Assembly (NCBI RefSeq): GCF_014837155.1
Contig: NZ_JACYHA010000004.1
Location: 1-64,000 of the forward strand
Reading direction: 5' to 3'
Length of the DNA: 64,000 nucleotides
Source: Litchfieldia stipae
GTDB lineage: Bacteria; Bacillota; Bacilli; Bacillales; Bacillaceae_L
Within the stretch, counting starts at the first letter, position 1. Each line of letters starts with the position of its first letter. The translations under genes and the position numbers were made by a program. Positions 1-10,920 of this stretch are shown here, in pieces. The notes below the pieces were generated by a model. That model made no database searches. It worked only from the letters and a program-made list of their open reading frames with translations, and was not told the DNA's origin.

Positions 1-19
1 ACTCCTTTCGGGCGCGCCA
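1..19 (+). tRNA. tRNA-Arg, 3' end only (cut by window edge)
   Basis: The first 19 bases are the end of the T arm, the 3' acceptor strand (CGGGCGC) and an encoded CCA. The anticodon is outside the window. Arg(ACG) is inferred because this gene precedes Pro-Ala-Met in the matching B. subtilis trnB cluster and the acceptor sequence fits that tRNA. Confidence 0.75.
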
Positions 20-24
20 TATAT

Positions 25-101
25 CGGGAAGTAGCTCAGCTTGGTAGAGCACTTGGTTTGGGACCAAGGGGTCGCAGGTTCGAATCCTGTCTTCCCGACC
101 A
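25..101 (+). tRNA. tRNA-Pro (TGG)
   Basis: Full cloverleaf of 77 nt. Acceptor CGGGAAG pairs with CTTCCCG, the anticodon loop carries TGG, the T loop is GTTCGAA and CCA is encoded. It is only 5 nt from the preceding tRNA, so the cluster is probably one precursor transcript. Confidence 0.97.
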
Positions 102-112
102 TTCCAAAAAAT

Positions 113-188
113 GGGGCCTTAGCTCAGCTGGGAGAGCGCCTGCCTTGCACGCAGGAGGTCAGCGGTTCGATCCCGCTAGGCTCCACCA
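113..188 (+). tRNA. tRNA-Ala (TGC)
   Basis: Full cloverleaf of 76 nt with anticodon TGC in the loop CCTTGCACG, T loop GTTCGAT and encoded CCA. Confidence 0.97.
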
Positions 189-210
189 ATCTTAAATTAA
201 ATGATACTAT

Positions 211-287
211 GGCGGTGTAGCTCAGCTGGCTAGAGCGTACGGTTCATACCCGTGAGGTCGTGGGTTCGACTCCCTCCGCCGCTACCA
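211..287 (+). tRNA. tRNA-Met (CAT), elongator
   Basis: Full 77-nt cloverleaf with anticodon CAT and encoded CCA. It is taken as the elongator Met tRNA because it has a normal paired first acceptor base (GGCGGTG) and occupies the Met position of the trnB-type order. The initiator is the separate CAT tRNA at 693. Confidence 0.93.
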
Positions 288-307
288 TATTATAATTTAA
301 TTAGATT

Positions 308-384
308 GGACCTTTAGCTCAGTTGGTTAGAGCAGACGGCTCATAACCGTCCGGTCGTAGGTTCGAGTCCTACAAGGTCCACCA
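308..384 (+). tRNA. tRNA-Ile2 (CAT, decoded as AUA after lysidine modification)
   Basis: Full 77-nt cloverleaf with genomic anticodon CAT and encoded CCA. Its sequence starts GGACCTTTAGCTC and its place between Met and Ser matches the tRNA-Ile(CAT) gene of B. subtilis trnB. In that tRNA, C34 is converted to lysidine by TilS so that it reads AUA. The identity is inferred from order and similarity; an automatic caller could label it Met. Confidence 0.85.
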
Positions 385-398
385 TTTATATATCATAC

Positions 399-491
399 GG
401 AGGAATACCCAAGTCCGGCTGAAGGGATCGGTCTTGAAAACCGACAGGGGTGTTAAAGCCCGCGGGGGTTCGAATCCCTCTTCCTCCGCCA
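399..491 (+). tRNA. tRNA-Ser (TGA)
   Basis: Class II tRNA of 93 nt with a long variable arm, anticodon TGA, acceptor GGAGGAA pairing with TTCCTCC, and encoded CCA. Confidence 0.96.
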
Positions 492-501
492 TATGATTTA
501 T

Positions 502-569
502 ATTGGGACAGCCTTTAACTAAGGTGTAGCGATTAAAATAAATCCTTTTTATTACCGCGGGGTGGAGCA
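502..569. repeat. Upstream copy of a 68-bp direct repeat (fMet 5' fragment)
   Basis: This 68-bp segment recurs at 639-706 with about five substitutions, 137 bp apart. Its last 14 bases (556-569) equal the first 14 of the initiator tRNA gene at 693. After that, the sequence no longer matches a tRNA, so this copy holds only a truncated fMet 5' end. Confidence 0.85.
556..569 (+). pseudogene. Truncated tRNA-fMet 5' fragment
   Basis: The fragment CGCGGGGTGGAGCA is identical to the start of the intact tRNA-fMet at 693. The D loop, anticodon arm and 3' half are absent, so it cannot give a tRNA. It probably arose by local duplication within the cluster, or is what remains after deletion of a second fMet gene. 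Confidence 0.7.
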
Positions 570-638
570 ACGAGCGTTACTTCATGAATTACTTGCGAGT
601 TGTACCAATCGAACAGCTTCTTGAATTAGCTCTTTGAG

Positions 639-769
<131 letters not shown>

Positions 770-806
770 AAAAGATAGTCATTTTCAAGTGAACTTGAAA
801 AACATT

Positions 807-882
807 GGTCCCGTGGTGTAGCGGTTAACATGCCTGCCTGTCACGCAGGAGATCGCCGGTTCGATCCCGGTCGGGACCGCCA
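807..882 (+). tRNA. tRNA-Asp (GTC)
   Basis: Full 76-nt cloverleaf with anticodon GTC, acceptor GGTCCCG pairing with CGGGACC, and encoded CCA. Confidence 0.97.
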
Positions 883-892
883 TTTGAATATT

Positions 893-967
893 GGCTCGGT
901 AGCTCAGTCGGTAGAGCAATGGACTGAAAATCCATGTGTCGGCGGTTCGATTCCGTCCCGAGCCACC
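893..967 (+). tRNA. tRNA-Phe (GAA), terminal CCA incomplete
   Basis: Full cloverleaf with anticodon GAA. The acceptor GGCTCGG pairs with CCGAGCC, followed by discriminator A at 965. The gene then reads CCT instead of CCA, so the terminal A is not encoded and must be added by tRNA nucleotidyltransferase. Most of its neighbours encode CCA. Confidence 0.95.
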
Positions 968-1005
968 TTTAAAATTAATAATAATTAATAATATTTAGAT
1001 ATTAT

Positions 1006-1082
1006 GGCGGTTGTGGCGAAGTGGTTAACGCATCGGATTGTGGTTCCGACATTCGTGGGTTCGATTCCCATCAGTCGCCCCA
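1006..1082 (+). tRNA. tRNA-His (GTG)
   Basis: 77-nt cloverleaf with anticodon GTG and encoded CCA. It has the extra 5' G opposite the C discriminator that is typical of tRNA-His. Confidence 0.96.
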
Positions 1083-1098
1083 TTATATCAAATTCATT

Positions 1099-1172
1099 GC
1101 GGGTGTAGTTTAATGGTAAAACCTCAGCCTTCCAAGCTGATGTCGTGAGTTCGATTCTCATCACCCGCTCCA
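1099..1172 (+). tRNA. tRNA-Gly (TCC)
   Basis: 74-nt cloverleaf with anticodon TCC, acceptor GCGGGTG pairing with CACCCGC, and encoded CCA. Confidence 0.97.
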
Positions 1173-1179
1173 TAAAAAT

Positions 1180-1256
<77 letters not shown>

Positions 1257-1263
1257 TTTTTAT

Positions 1264-1338
1264 TCCACAGTAGCTCAGTGGTAGAGCTATCGGCTGTTAA
1301 CCGATCGGTCGTAGGTTCGAGTCCTACCTGTGGAGCCA
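1264..1338 (+). tRNA. tRNA-Asn (GTT)
   Basis: 75-nt cloverleaf with anticodon GTT, acceptor TCCACAG pairing with CTGTGGA, and encoded CCA. Confidence 0.97.
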
Positions 1339-1346
1339 TTTTTATT

Positions 1347-1437
1347 GGGGAAGTACTCAAGTGGCTGAAGAGGCGCCCCTGCTAAGGGTGTAGGTCGCGC
1401 GAGCGGCGCGAGGGTTCAAATCCCTCCTTCTCCGCCA
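1347..1437 (+). tRNA. tRNA-Ser (GCT)
   Basis: 91-nt class II tRNA with a long variable arm, anticodon GCT and encoded CCA. The acceptor stem contains one G-U pair (third base pair). Confidence 0.96.
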
Positions 1438-1454
1438 TCATATATGAATAATAA

Positions 1455-1526
1455 GGCCCGTTGGTCAAGCGGTTAAGACACCGCCCTTTCACGGCGGTAA
1501 CACGGGTTCGAATCCCGTACGGGTCA
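1455..1526 (+). tRNA. tRNA-Glu (TTC), no encoded CCA
   Basis: 72-nt cloverleaf with anticodon TTC. Acceptor GGCCCGT pairs with ACGGGTC, with discriminator A at 1526. TCT follows, so CCA is not encoded. It is the last tRNA of the cluster and lies 5 nt before the terminator. Confidence 0.95.
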
Positions 1527-1531
1527 TCTCA

Positions 1532-1562
1532 AAAAAACTACGATTTAATCGTAGTTTTTTTT
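1532..1562 (+). terminator. Terminator of the tRNA cluster
   Basis: Stem AAAACTACGA / TCGTAGTTTT with a short TTTAA loop, followed by a run of T. It lies directly after the last tRNA. Confidence 0.93.
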
Positions 1563-1939
1563 CTGTCTATTTTTATAGCACTAACGAAAAGGATAATAAA
1601 TAATTGTCGACATTTATTACTTTATAACAAAAATATCAGAGCTAATCTCTTTTAAAATTACTTAGTGAAAATAAGTAAAAGTGTATGCTTTTATGTTTGA
1701 AATATCTGAAAATTTAGTATATATTTATATAAATAGAACTATTTAAAAATAGTTCAACATTTTGAACGGATAAACAAACACTTAGTTTTTCTGAATATTA
1801 TAGTGAAATAATTAAAGTTACACTAATATAGAAAAACTGTCGAAGAATGTCATACTATTTATTACCATTTACAATAAATAGTTAGGTAGAATTAAAATAT
1901 ATGATAAATAATATTTTAATAGAAGAAAGGATGAAGAGA
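1563..1939. other. AT-rich intergenic region before glgB
   Basis: About 375 bases with no convincing gene. It must hold the glg promoter. The best sigma-E-like candidate is GTCATACT at 1849 with TTTACAAT at 1868, but the 11-nt spacing is shorter than usual. No clear sigma-A promoter was found. Confidence 0.4.
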
Positions 1940-3868
1940 GTGGTTCTGACTTCCCCAACTGAATACGACATCCATTTATTTCATGAAGGAAACCTTTTTA
2001 AAAGTTATAACTTATTCGGTGCACACATGCAAATAGTTGATAATGTAAAAGGAACTCGTTTCAGTGTGTGGGCTCCACATGCACGAGAAGTTAGAGTAGT
2101 TGGTGATTTTAATCATTGGAATAGCATAGGATATTCATTAACTAAAATAAATAATGAAGGGATATGGAGTGGATTTTTCAATAATATTTCTGAAGGTGAT
2201 TTATATAAGTATGAAATCGTATCAGCTACTGGAGATATTCTATTAAAATCAGATCCATTTGCCTTCTATTCTGAGGTAAGACCAAATACTGCCTCAATTG
2301 TCTATAATTTGTACGATTATCAATGGAACGATGAGAAGTGGAGAAAACAAAAAAAGAAAAAGCCAATAAAAGAACGTCCCTTTATGATTTATGAGTGTCA
2401 TTTAGGTTCCTGGAGATTGAAAGATGATGGAAGTTTACTAAGCTATGAAGAAGTGGCGAGTGAAATCATTCCTTATGTAAAGGAACATGGTTTTACTCAT
2501 ATTGAACTATTGCCATTAGTTGAACATCCGCTCGATAGGTCTTGGGGGTATCAGGGAACTGGTTATTTCTCAGCTACTAGCCGTTTTGGAACACCTCATG
2601 ATTTGATGTACTTTATTGATCAATGTCATCAACAAGATATTGGCGTCATATTAGACTGGGTACCAGGTCACTTTTGTAAGGATGCACATGGCCTTTATAT
2701 GTTTGATGGTGAACCAACCTATGATTACAAAAAAGAAAATGATAGAGAAAACAGAGTATGGGGAACTGCAAATTTTGATTTAGGTAAAGCAGAAGTACAT
2801 AGTTTTTTAATATCTAATGCATTGTTTTGGGTTGATCATTTCCATATTGATGGATTTAGAGTAGATGCAGTTGCAAACATGCTTTATTGGCCAAATCAGA
2901 ATGATCAGCTTCATAAAAATCATTTGGCTGTTGAATTTCTAAAAAAGCTAAACCAAGCAGTTTCATCCCATGACCCAACCGTACTAATGATTGCTGAGGA
3001 TTCTACAGATTGGCCTAAGGTCACAACTCCAGTGAAGGATGGGGGCTTAGGATTTACTTATAAGTGGAATATGGGTTGGATGAACGATATGTTAAAGTAC
3101 ATGGAAGCAAACCCACAAGATCGAGTTCATTTGCATCATCATGTTACATTTTCTCTTCTATATGCTTTTTCAGAACAATTTATCTTACCTTTATCCCATG
3201 ACGAGGTCGTCCACGGAAAAAAATCCTTATTAAATAAAATGCCTGGAGATTACTGGAGTAAATTTGCTCAGTTACGACTCTTTTATGGTTTTTTTATCGC
3301 ACATCCCGGAAAAAAACTGCTGTTTATGGGTGGGGAGTTTGGACAATTCGATGAATGGAAGGATTTAGGTGAATTAGATTGGATGTTAGATGATTACGAG
3401 ATGCATAGAAATGTAAGAGTATATTTCCAAGATTTAATGAAGATCTATACAAAACAAAAGTCTCTCAATCAAAATGATCATCATTATTCTGGATTTGAAT
3501 GGATTGATGCAAATAATAATGAACAGTGTATCTTCTCTTTTATTAGAAGGGGAGAGAATGAAGAAGATTTCGTGATTATTGTTTGTAATTTTTCACAAGT
3601 TGTCTACAATGATTTCAAAGTAGGAGTACCTGTTGAGACTTCATACAAAGAAATACTAAATAGCGATGCATCTAAGTATGGTGGCTCAGATCAAATAAAT
3701 AAAAAAACAATCGAAGCTGTGAACGAGCCTTTCCATGGTAGGCCGTATCATATATCAATGACCATTCCACCATTTGGAATATCGATTTTACGACCAGTCA
3801 AAAAAAGAGGGGAGACTAGAAAGAATGGTACGAAAAAAGTGCGTAGCAATGTTATTAGCAGGGGGTAA
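1940..3868 (+). CDS. glgB: 1,4-alpha-glucan branching enzyme
   Basis: Transfers alpha-1,4 glucan segments to make the alpha-1,6 branches of glycogen. It has an N-terminal carbohydrate-binding module (SVWAPHA, about residues 35-130), then a GH13 barrel with DWVPGHF, the nucleophile segment [10 protein letters not shown], acid residue in MIAEDST, and [11 protein letters not shown], followed by an all-beta C-terminal domain. The GTG at 1940 is preferred over ATGs at 1901 and 1931: it has AAAGGA 8 nt upstream and gives an N-terminus ([10 protein letters not shown]) that aligns with B. subtilis GlgB. The reading frame runs 44 bp into glgC, giving a tail about 15 residues longer than I recall for B. 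subtilis. First gene of glgBCDAP. Confidence 0.95.
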   Translation: MVLTSPTEYDIHLFHEGNLFKSYNLFGAHMQIVDNVKGTRFSVWAPHAREVRVVGDFNHWNSIGYSLTKINNEGIWSGFFNNISEGDLYKYEIVSATGDILLKSDPFAFYSEVRPNTASIVYNLYDYQWNDEKWRKQKKKKPIKERPFMIYECHLGSWRLKDDGSLLSYEEVASEIIPYVKEHGFTHIELLPLVEHPLDRSWGYQGTGYFSATSRFGTPHDLMYFIDQCHQQDIGVILDWVPGHFCKDAHGLYMFDGEPTYDYKKENDRENRVWGTANFDLGKAEVHSFLISNALFWVDHFHIDGFRVDAVANMLYWPNQNDQLHKNHLAVEFLKKLNQAVSSHDPTVLMIAEDSTDWPKVTTPVKDGGLGFTYKWNMGWMNDMLKYMEANPQDRVHLHHHVTFSLLYAFSEQFILPLSHDEVVHGKKSLLNKMPGDYWSKFAQLRLFYGFFIAHPGKKLLFMGGEFGQFDEWKDLGELDWMLDDYEMHRNVRVYFQDLMKIYTKQKSLNQNDHHYSGFEWIDANNNEQCIFSFIRRGENEEDFVIIVCNFSQVVYNDFKVGVPVETSYKEILNSDASKYGGSDQINKKTIEAVNEPFHGRPYHISMTIPPFGISILRPVKKRGETRKNGTKKVRSNVISRG

Positions 3869-4964
3869 AGGAAGTCGATTAAGCTCATTAACAAAAAGTT
3901 TAGCAAAACCAGCAGTACCATTTGGTGGTAAATATCGAATAATCGATTTCACACTAAGTAACTGTACGAATTCAGGGATAGATACGGTTGGAGTATTAAC
4001 TCAATATCAACCATTATTGCTTCATTCTTATATTGGGATTGGAAGTGCGTGGGACCTAGACCGTAGGCATGGTGGAGTAACAGTTCTACCACCTTACACT
4101 GAATCTTCGGGTGTGAAATGGTATACAGGTACGGCAAGTGCGATTTATCAAAATATGCCTTATTTAAAACAATATGATCCTGAGTATGTGCTCATCTTGT
4201 CAGGAGATCATATTTATAAGATGGATTATGATGAAATGCTGCAATTCCACATTGAGCAAGATGCGGATGTCTCTATTTCTGTCATTGAAGTACCTTGGGA
4301 AGAAGCAAGCCGATTTGGAATCATGAATACAAATAAAGACTTAGAGATTACTAAATTTGAAGAGAAGCCCCTCTATCCTAAAAATAATTTAGCGTCTATG
4401 GGGATTTATATATTTAAATACTCTATCTTGAAGGAATATCTTGATATGGATGACCGAAACCCAGATTCGAGCCATGACTTCGGAAAAGATGTGATTCCAT
4501 TATTATTAGAAGAAAAGAAAAGGATTTTGGCTTATCCTTTTAAAGGCTATTGGAAAGATGTCGGAACAGTTAAAAGTCTATGGGAAGCCAATATGGATTT
4601 ATTAGAAGAAAGTTCAGGATTAAACCTGTTTGATTATTCATGGAGAGTCTATTCTGTGAATCCAAATCAACCTCCTCAGTATATTGCTCCTACAGCAATT
4701 GTGAATGAATCCCTTATTAATGAAGGCTGTATCATTGAAGGTGAGATTAATCATTCAGTGATATTTCAAGGAGTTCATGTAAGTGAATTCTCTGTGATTA
4801 AAGATTCTGTTATTATGCCAGATGCTATCATTGGGAAAAACGTATTTATAGAAAATGCGATTGTCCCAGAGGGCATGCATATTCCTGATAATACTGTCAT
4901 TAGTGCGGATAAGGATTCAGATGAAATTAAGTTAATAACAGAAGAAAGTCTATTGATTGGATAA
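3825..4964 (+). CDS. glgC: Glucose-1-phosphate adenylyltransferase, catalytic subunit
   Basis: Makes ADP-glucose from glucose-1-phosphate and ATP, the committed step of glycogen synthesis. The nucleotidyltransferase domain begins with [11 protein letters not shown] and continues with [15 protein letters not shown], the metal-site segment [11 protein letters not shown] and GYWKDVGT. The C-terminal third is a left-handed beta-helix of hexapeptide repeats. The start at 3825 follows AGGGGAG by about 10 nt and matches the family N-terminus; the reading frame is open further upstream inside glgB. The 5' end overlaps glgB by 44 nt, suggesting coupled translation. In Bacillus it works with GlgD. 379 residues, the usual length. 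Confidence 0.96.
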   Translation: MVRKKCVAMLLAGGKGSRLSSLTKSLAKPAVPFGGKYRIIDFTLSNCTNSGIDTVGVLTQYQPLLLHSYIGIGSAWDLDRRHGGVTVLPPYTESSGVKWYTGTASAIYQNMPYLKQYDPEYVLILSGDHIYKMDYDEMLQFHIEQDADVSISVIEVPWEEASRFGIMNTNKDLEITKFEEKPLYPKNNLASMGIYIFKYSILKEYLDMDDRNPDSSHDFGKDVIPLLLEEKKRILAYPFKGYWKDVGTVKSLWEANMDLLEESSGLNLFDYSWRVYSVNPNQPPQYIAPTAIVNESLINEGCIIEGEINHSVIFQGVHVSEFSVIKDSVIMPDAIIGKNVFIENAIVPEGMHIPDNTVISADKDSDEIKLITEESLLIG

Positions 4965-4981
4965 GATATATGAAAGAAATC

Positions 4982-5007
4982 AACGGAGTGGCCAATTCTA
5001 CTCTGTT
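4982..5007 (+). other. Hairpin between glgC and glgD
   Basis: Arms AACGGAGT and ACTCTGTT can pair (one G-U) around a 10-nt loop. No T run follows, so it is more likely an mRNA stability or processing element than a terminator. Confidence 0.4.
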
Positions 5008-5066
5008 CTAAATCAAATCCACAGAGCATTCAAATACACAAAAATAGTGAGAGGATGAACAAAAGT

Positions 5067-6095
5067 ATGTATAACAAACTCTTGGGGGTTATTGATGCGA
5101 CAACGCATAAACAGAGTATAGAAGATCTTATTGTTAAGCGTTCCATGTCAGCCATTCCATTTGCAGGCCGTTATAGACTAATAGACTTTGTATTATCTAG
5201 TATGGTGAATTCAGGAATAGAGAGTGTTGCGGTCTTCCATGGTTATCAGAATCGGTCTTTAATGGATCATTTAGGTTCAGGGAGAGAGTGGGATTTAAAT
5301 CGAAAACGTGATGGTTTATTCTTCTTTCCTTCACCACTTAAAGACCCAAATAGTGAGCAATTAGGAAGCTTCAAGCAGTTTAAGCAAAATATCGACTATT
5401 TTTATAGAAGTAATCGAAAATATGCCCTTATCTCTAACTGTCATACGGTTTGTAATATAGATTATGATGCCATTCTTAAGAGACATATTAAGACAAATAG
5501 TGATATTACAGAGATTCGTCATCAAGGAAAAACATTAGAAATGTTTATCGTTGGAACTTCACTATTAGTTGATTTAGTGAACAATCATGAATCAACTGGA
5601 TATAGAAGTATCGTTGATGTTGTGAAAGATAAAAGTCATCAATATAAGATTAGTGAATATGAATATATAGGTTATGCAGCAATGATCACCTCTATTGAAA
5701 AATACTATAAACATAGTTTAGAGGTTATTACACCAGACATTTGGAAGCAATTATTCCTAAAAGAACGACCAATTTATACGAAAGTAAAGGATGAGCCACC
5801 AACTCGTTATAACAAAGGTGCAATTGTGAAAAATTCAATGATTGCCAATGGGTGTGTGATTGAAGGTCATGTGGAAAATTGTATACTTTTTAGAGGAGTT
5901 AAGATTGGTAAAGGAACGGTTGTTAAAAATAGTGTCATTATGCAAAAGTCACAAATTGGTGAGAACTGTGAATTAGATGCGGTCATCTTAGATAAAGATG
6001 TTAGAATCGAAAACGGTGTTCACTTACATGGAACAGAAAATTTACCGAATGTATTAAGAAAAGGAACTATACAAGGGGCGTTGATGAATTCGTGA
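5067..6095 (+). CDS. glgD: Glucose-1-phosphate adenylyltransferase-like subunit
   Basis: Non-catalytic or regulatory partner of GlgC. It keeps the fold ([20 protein letters not shown], then C-terminal beta-helix repeats such as [18 protein letters not shown]). The N-terminal glycine-rich nucleotide loop of GlgC is replaced by [11 protein letters not shown], as in other GlgD proteins. The ATG at 5067 gives [13 protein letters not shown], matching the B. subtilis N-terminus; an ATG at 5055 lies directly on the GAGAGG ribosome site and is too close. The stop overlaps the glgA start by 4 nt. Confidence 0.94.
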   Translation: MYNKLLGVIDATTHKQSIEDLIVKRSMSAIPFAGRYRLIDFVLSSMVNSGIESVAVFHGYQNRSLMDHLGSGREWDLNRKRDGLFFFPSPLKDPNSEQLGSFKQFKQNIDYFYRSNRKYALISNCHTVCNIDYDAILKRHIKTNSDITEIRHQGKTLEMFIVGTSLLVDLVNNHESTGYRSIVDVVKDKSHQYKISEYEYIGYAAMITSIEKYYKHSLEVITPDIWKQLFLKERPIYTKVKDEPPTRYNKGAIVKNSMIANGCVIEGHVENCILFRGVKIGKGTVVKNSVIMQKSQIGENCELDAVILDKDVRIENGVHLHGTENLPNVLRKGTIQGALMNS

Positions 6096-7546
6096 ATGTT
6101 TTGTTTGTAGCTTCAGAATGTGTACCTTTTATTAAATCTGGTGGATTAGCCGATGTGGCGGGAGCTTTGCCGAAAGAATTAGTCCGTTTAGGCACAAACG
6201 TTGAGGTGATTCTACCCAAATATGGGCTAATTGCTTCTACCTATCGAGATCAAATGGAAAAAATTGCTGAAATCACTGTAAATGTTGGCTGGAGAGAACA
6301 ATATTGTGGGATTGAAAAGCTTGTCTATAAAGGAATAACCTATTACTTTATCGACAATGAATATTATTTCAATAGAGATTCTTTATATGGTCATTATGAT
6401 GATGCAGAGAGATTTTCCTTCTTTTGTAGAGCTGTTTTGGATGCCATTCCACAGCTAGAACAAATTCCTGATGTGATACATTGTCATGATTGGCACACAG
6501 GCATGGTTAATTTTCTATTACATAACGAGTATAAGCATGATGAAAGATATGCATCGATTCGCTCTGTGTTTACGATTCATAATTTACAATTTCAAGGGAT
6601 CTTTCCACCGTCCATTACACATGATCTGCTTGGTATAACAGATTCCTATTTGAACATCAATCAGCTTGAATTCTATGGCAATGTGAACTTTATGAAAGCT
6701 GCTTTGGTTTCGTCGAATGTGATTACAACAGTAAGCCCTACCTATCGAAATGAGGTTCAAACGGAGTATTTTGGAGAGAAGCTAGATGGATTATTAAGAG
6801 CGAGAAGCAGTTCTTTGATCGGAATCTTAAATGGAATTGATGATGAGGAATACAATCCAGCAACAGATGATGCCATTGATTATCTGTATGATGCTAATCA
6901 TATAGAAGGGAAATATCAAAATAAACAAGCGCTCCAAGAGTATTTTGGACTTCCTGTAAATTCAGATGTTCCTCTCATCTCAATTGTTTCAAGACTAACT
7001 TCACAAAAAGGCTTGGATCTTGTAAATCGAGTATTAGATGAACTGCTCTATTCTGAAGATATACAATTTGTCGTTTTGGGTACAGGTGACAGTGAATATG
7101 AACACTTTTTCAATTATTTACAGAACAAATATACTGAAAAAGTAAGAGTATATATCGGATTTAGCGAATCGATGGCACGTAAGATTTATGCTGGTTCTGA
7201 TTTGTTTTTAATGCCATCTAAGTTTGAGCCATGTGGATTAGGACAATTAATTGCGATGCGATATGGCACTATACCAATTGTTAGAGAAACAGGCGGACTT
7301 AATGATACGGTCCAATCTTATAATGAATTTACGAATGAGGGAAATGGTTTTAGTTTTACGAACTACAATGCCCACGATATGATGCATACAATTAAAAGAG
7401 CAATTCATTTTTATCATAAAAAGGAGTGCTGGAATCATATAGTAAATGAGGCAATGACCCGAGATTATAGCTGGGCTCAATCTGCCTTCAGATATAACCA
7501 GCTATATGCTGGATTAGCTACTAGGAGTGGAGTTCATGTTTACTAA
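6092..7546 (+). CDS. glgA: Glycogen synthase (ADP-glucose)
   Basis: GT5 glycosyltransferase that extends alpha-1,4 glucan from ADP-glucose. It shows the N-terminal ADP-glucose site [10 protein letters not shown] (about residues 14-23), HDWHTGM, the central [11 protein letters not shown] and the C-terminal [18 protein letters not shown]. It starts at a GTG in the overlap GTGA with the glgD stop, and AAGGGG lies upstream within glgD. 484 residues, normal for the family. The 3' end overlaps the start region of glgP by 11 nt. Confidence 0.96.
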   Translation: MNVLFVASECVPFIKSGGLADVAGALPKELVRLGTNVEVILPKYGLIASTYRDQMEKIAEITVNVGWREQYCGIEKLVYKGITYYFIDNEYYFNRDSLYGHYDDAERFSFFCRAVLDAIPQLEQIPDVIHCHDWHTGMVNFLLHNEYKHDERYASIRSVFTIHNLQFQGIFPPSITHDLLGITDSYLNINQLEFYGNVNFMKAALVSSNVITTVSPTYRNEVQTEYFGEKLDGLLRARSSSLIGILNGIDDEEYNPATDDAIDYLYDANHIEGKYQNKQALQEYFGLPVNSDVPLISIVSRLTSQKGLDLVNRVLDELLYSEDIQFVVLGTGDSEYEHFFNYLQNKYTEKVRVYIGFSESMARKIYAGSDLFLMPSKFEPCGLGQLIAMRYGTIPIVRETGGLNDTVQSYNEFTNEGNGFSFTNYNAHDMMHTIKRAIHFYHKKECWNHIVNEAMTRDYSWAQSAFRYNQLYAGLATRSGVHVY

Positions 7547-9935
7547 CAAGGAAACCTTCAAGCGAGCATTTTTAAATAAACTCGAAATGATGTATGGGAA
7601 AACATTTCGGGAGTCTACACCGAGAGATCAATATAATACACTTGGCAATATGGTAAGAGAGTATATTAGCTCTAACTGGATTCAAACAAATGAAACACAG
7701 CGTTCAGGAGATCATAAGCAAGTCTATTATTTGTCAATCGAATTTCTACTTGGACGCTTGTTAGGGAGTAATTTGTTAAATTTAGGGATACTTGAAACGG
7801 TCGAAGAAGGACTTCAGGATCTTGGAATCAGATTAGAGGATATCGAAGAAAGTGAAGCAGATGCTGGTTTGGGAAATGGTGGTCTTGGCCGATTGGCCGC
7901 ATGTTTCTTGGATTCACTTGCTTCACTTAATTTACCTGGCCATGGTTGTGGGATCCGCTATAAGCATGGTTTGTTTGATCAAAAGATTGTGGATGGATAC
8001 CAAGTGGAATTACCCGAGCAATGGTTGCGGCATGGGAATGTGTGGGAAGTCCGCAAGTCTGATCAAGCTGTAGAGGTTGGATTCTGGGGTGAAATCGAAA
8101 CAATCGAAAGAAACGGCAAATACACGTTTAGACATGTAGATGCCGAGAAAATCACTGCGGTTCCGTATGATATTCCAGTTGTCGGATTTGAAACAACTAC
8201 TGTGAATACGTTAAGGCTATGGAATGCTGAGCCATCAAGATATCCTGCTGGGAAGGATGTATTAGTTTATAAACGAGAAACTGAAGCTGTTTCGGAGTTT
8301 TTATACCCAGATGATACACATGATGAGGGTAAAATACTCAGGTTAAAACAACAATATTTTCTTGTCTCAGCTAGCTTACAAAGTATTTTAAGAAGTTACA
8401 GGGCCAAACATGGATCATTAAGTGATCTTCATCACCATGTAGCGATTCATGTGAATGATACTCATCCGGTGTTAGCGATTCCTGAATTAATGCGAATTCT
8501 ACTTGATGAGGAAGGAATGAGCTGGGAGCAGGCATGGGATATCACGACCAATACCATCTCCTACACAAATCATACAACTTTATCTGAAGCATTAGAGAAA
8601 TGGCCAGTACACATCTTTCAACCATTATTACCAAGAATTTTTATGATTGTGAATGAAATTAACGAACGGTTTTGTCAGGAGCTTTGGGATAAGTTTCCCG
8701 GTGATTGGAAAAGGATTGAGGATATGGCGATAATTGCCCATAATCTTGTCAAAATGGCTCATTTGGCAATTGTCGGGACTCATAGCACGAATGGAGTAGC
8801 ACAAATCCATTCTGAGATTTTAAAGCACCGTGAAATGAAGAATTTCTATGAGGTTTATCCAGAACGATTCAATAACAAAACAAATGGGATTACCCATCGA
8901 CGTTGGTTGTTAAAGGCAAATCCGCAATTAACTAACTTGATTAACGAATCGATTGGACAGAGTTGGATTGAAAAACCAAAGGATTTAATTAACCTTAAGA
9001 CCTTTAGCAAGGATTCAAGTTTCAAATCAGAGGTTTCAAGAGTGAAGAATCTTCGAAAACAAATCCTTGCAGCAAGAATAAAAGAACAGACAGGGGTAAC
9101 AATTGATGTATCGTCAATTTTTGATGTGCAAGTAAAGCGACTTCATGCTTATAAAAGGCAGCTCTTGAATGTCCTTCATATTATGTACCTGTATAATCGA
9201 TTAAAAGAAGACTCTACTTTCAATATTCATCCTAGGACATTTATCTTTGGTGCAAAGGCATCACCAGGATATCACTATGCAAAGAAGATTATAAAATTAA
9301 TTAACTCACTAGCGGATAAGGTGAATAATGACAAAAAAACTCGGGACCGTTTGAAGGTGATTTTTCTTGAGAATTACCGAGTATCTTTGGCAGAGGATAT
9401 CTTTCCAGCAGCAGATGTGAGTGAGCAAATTTCAACAGCGAGTAAGGAAGCATCTGGTACTGGGAATATGAAGTTTATGATGAACGGTGCGTTAACACTT
9501 GGGACATTGGACGGGGCCAATATAGAAATTTTAGAAGAGGTGGGTCAAGAAAATATCTTTACATTTGGCTTAACTTCAGAAGAGGTTCTACATTTCTATC
9601 AGCATGGTGGATACCACTCACATGAATATTTCCATCATGATAAGCGGATTCGCCAAGTTCTCGAACAATTGACAAATGGCTATTTCCCAGATACAGCTGA
9701 TCATTTTGATGCGATTTATGACTCACTGTTAATGGAGAACGATCAATATTTTGTGCTAAGAGATTTCGGGGCGTATGTTGAGGCTCAAGAGCGGGTGAAT
9801 GCAGCATACGGAAATCAAGGTGATTGGCTTGAGAAAAGCATTATCAATATTGCCCATTCTGGGAAATTCTCAAGTGATCGAACAATTACCGAATATGCTC
9901 AAGATATTTGGGATATTCAGCCGGTTCGGTTTTAA
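7536..9935 (+). CDS. glgP: Glycogen phosphorylase
   Basis: PLP enzyme that releases glucose-1-phosphate from glycogen and so reverses storage by the genes upstream. It has the GT35 fold with [26 protein letters not shown], and the PLP-lysine segment [19 protein letters not shown] near residue 650. The ATG at 7536 is preferred over the GTG at 7527 because AGGAG lies 8 nt before it; the GTG is inside the ribosome site. About 799 residues, as expected. Last gene of the operon, followed by a strong terminator. Confidence 0.96.
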   Translation: MFTNKETFKRAFLNKLEMMYGKTFRESTPRDQYNTLGNMVREYISSNWIQTNETQRSGDHKQVYYLSIEFLLGRLLGSNLLNLGILETVEEGLQDLGIRLEDIEESEADAGLGNGGLGRLAACFLDSLASLNLPGHGCGIRYKHGLFDQKIVDGYQVELPEQWLRHGNVWEVRKSDQAVEVGFWGEIETIERNGKYTFRHVDAEKITAVPYDIPVVGFETTTVNTLRLWNAEPSRYPAGKDVLVYKRETEAVSEFLYPDDTHDEGKILRLKQQYFLVSASLQSILRSYRAKHGSLSDLHHHVAIHVNDTHPVLAIPELMRILLDEEGMSWEQAWDITTNTISYTNHTTLSEALEKWPVHIFQPLLPRIFMIVNEINERFCQELWDKFPGDWKRIEDMAIIAHNLVKMAHLAIVGTHSTNGVAQIHSEILKHREMKNFYEVYPERFNNKTNGITHRRWLLKANPQLTNLINESIGQSWIEKPKDLINLKTFSKDSSFKSEVSRVKNLRKQILAARIKEQTGVTIDVSSIFDVQVKRLHAYKRQLLNVLHIMYLYNRLKEDSTFNIHPRTFIFGAKASPGYHYAKKIIKLINSLADKVNNDKKTRDRLKVIFLENYRVSLAEDIFPAADVSEQISTASKEASGTGNMKFMMNGALTLGTLDGANIEILEEVGQENIFTFGLTSEEVLHFYQHGGYHSHEYFHHDKRIRQVLEQLTNGYFPDTADHFDAIYDSLLMENDQYFVLRDFGAYVEAQERVNAAYGNQGDWLEKSIINIAHSGKFSSDRTITEYAQDIWDIQPVRF

Positions 9936-9941
9936 AGTGAA

Positions 9942-9968
9942 GAGGAGGGAGGTTCCCTCCTCTTTTTT
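9942..9968 (+). terminator. Terminator of the glg operon
   Basis: Perfect 9-bp stem GAGGAGGGA / TCCCTCCTC with a GGT loop and six T. It lies between glgP and the convergent AIM24 gene. Confidence 0.94.
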
Positions 9969-9977
9969 AACTCGAAA

Positions 9978-10775
9978 TTATCGATTATCTCCATTTAAGA
10001 AATCGCCAAGACCACCCAGAATACTCCCTTCACCTTTCGAAGCTCCCCCAGCACTTGGTGCGCTTGCAAATATACGATCAGCTAATCGACTAAATGGTAG
10101 GGATTGAATCCAGACTGAACCAGGTCCTTGCACCGTTGCAAAGAATAAGCCCTCCCCACCAAAGAAAGCTGTCTTGACTTTACCAACATACTCAATAGAG
10201 TAATCAACATCTCTTGTTAGAGCTACTAAGCACCCTGTATCAATTCTTAGCTTTTCTCCTGCTTGAAGATCACGCCTAATGATTGTCCCCCCTGCATGCA
10301 AAAATGCGAGTCCATTTCCTTCTAATTTTTGCATGATGAAGCCCTCACCTCCAAAAAATCCAGCTCCAAGCTTACGTTGAAAATCAATGCCAATGGAAAC
10401 GCCTTTTGCAGCACAAAGAAAGGCATCCTTTTGACAAATGACTTTTCCGCCCATCTCACTTAAGTCCACAGGAATGATTTTCCCAGGATACGGTGCTGCA
10501 AAGGATACCTGTTTTTTCCCCATCCCTTTATTTGTGAAGACTGTCATGAATAAGCTTTCTCCAGTTAGCACTCGTTTCCCCGCACCCATAAGCTTTCCTA
10601 GAATCCCTTTGCTTGAACTACCACCATCACCGAAGATCGTTTCCATTTCAATTCCCTGATCCATGTACATCATTCCACCAGCCTCAGCTATTGCACTTTC
10701 ACCTGGATCTAGTTCAATTTCAACAAATTGCATATCATCTCCATGTAACTTAAAGTCAATCTCATGTGCATTCAT
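9978..10775 (-). CDS. AIM24 / TIGR00266-family protein
   Basis: The protein matches the DUF124/AIM24 family (TIGR00266 type), whose biochemical role is not established. Recognisable parts are [19 protein letters not shown] near the N-terminus, internal glycine-rich repeats [16 protein letters not shown] and [18 protein letters not shown], and [13 protein letters not shown] near the end. There is no signal peptide or membrane segment. The tail is glycine/serine-rich. AAAGG lies just before the ATG. It is transcribed toward glgP, away from yteA. The gene is single and I do not recall it at this position in B. subtilis. Confidence 0.85.
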   Translation of the reverse strand: MNAHEIDFKLHGDDMQFVEIELDPGESAIAEAGGMMYMDQGIEMETIFGDGGSSSKGILGKLMGAGKRVLTGESLFMTVFTNKGMGKKQVSFAAPYPGKIIPVDLSEMGGKVICQKDAFLCAAKGVSIGIDFQRKLGAGFFGGEGFIMQKLEGNGLAFLHAGGTIIRRDLQAGEKLRIDTGCLVALTRDVDYSIEYVGKVKTAFFGGEGLFFATVQGPGSVWIQSLPFSRLADRIFASAPSAGGASKGEGSILGGLGDFLNGDNR

Positions 10776-10881
10776 GACCTTTCACCATCCTTTTTAGTTT
10801 CTTTAGATATTCTTCATTCATCTAAATTCCTCCTTTATTTTACATCTACTATTTAACAAAAGTATGAAAATAACGCTGTCG

Positions 10882-10912
10882 AAAAAAGAAAACATCCACG
10901 TTAAACGTGGAC
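10882..10912 (-). terminator. Terminator of yteA
   Basis: On the minus strand, stem TCCACGT / ACGTGGA with a short TTA loop is followed by GTTTTCTTTTTT. It lies 10 nt past the yteA stop. Confidence 0.8.
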
Positions 10913-10920
10913 GTTATTCT

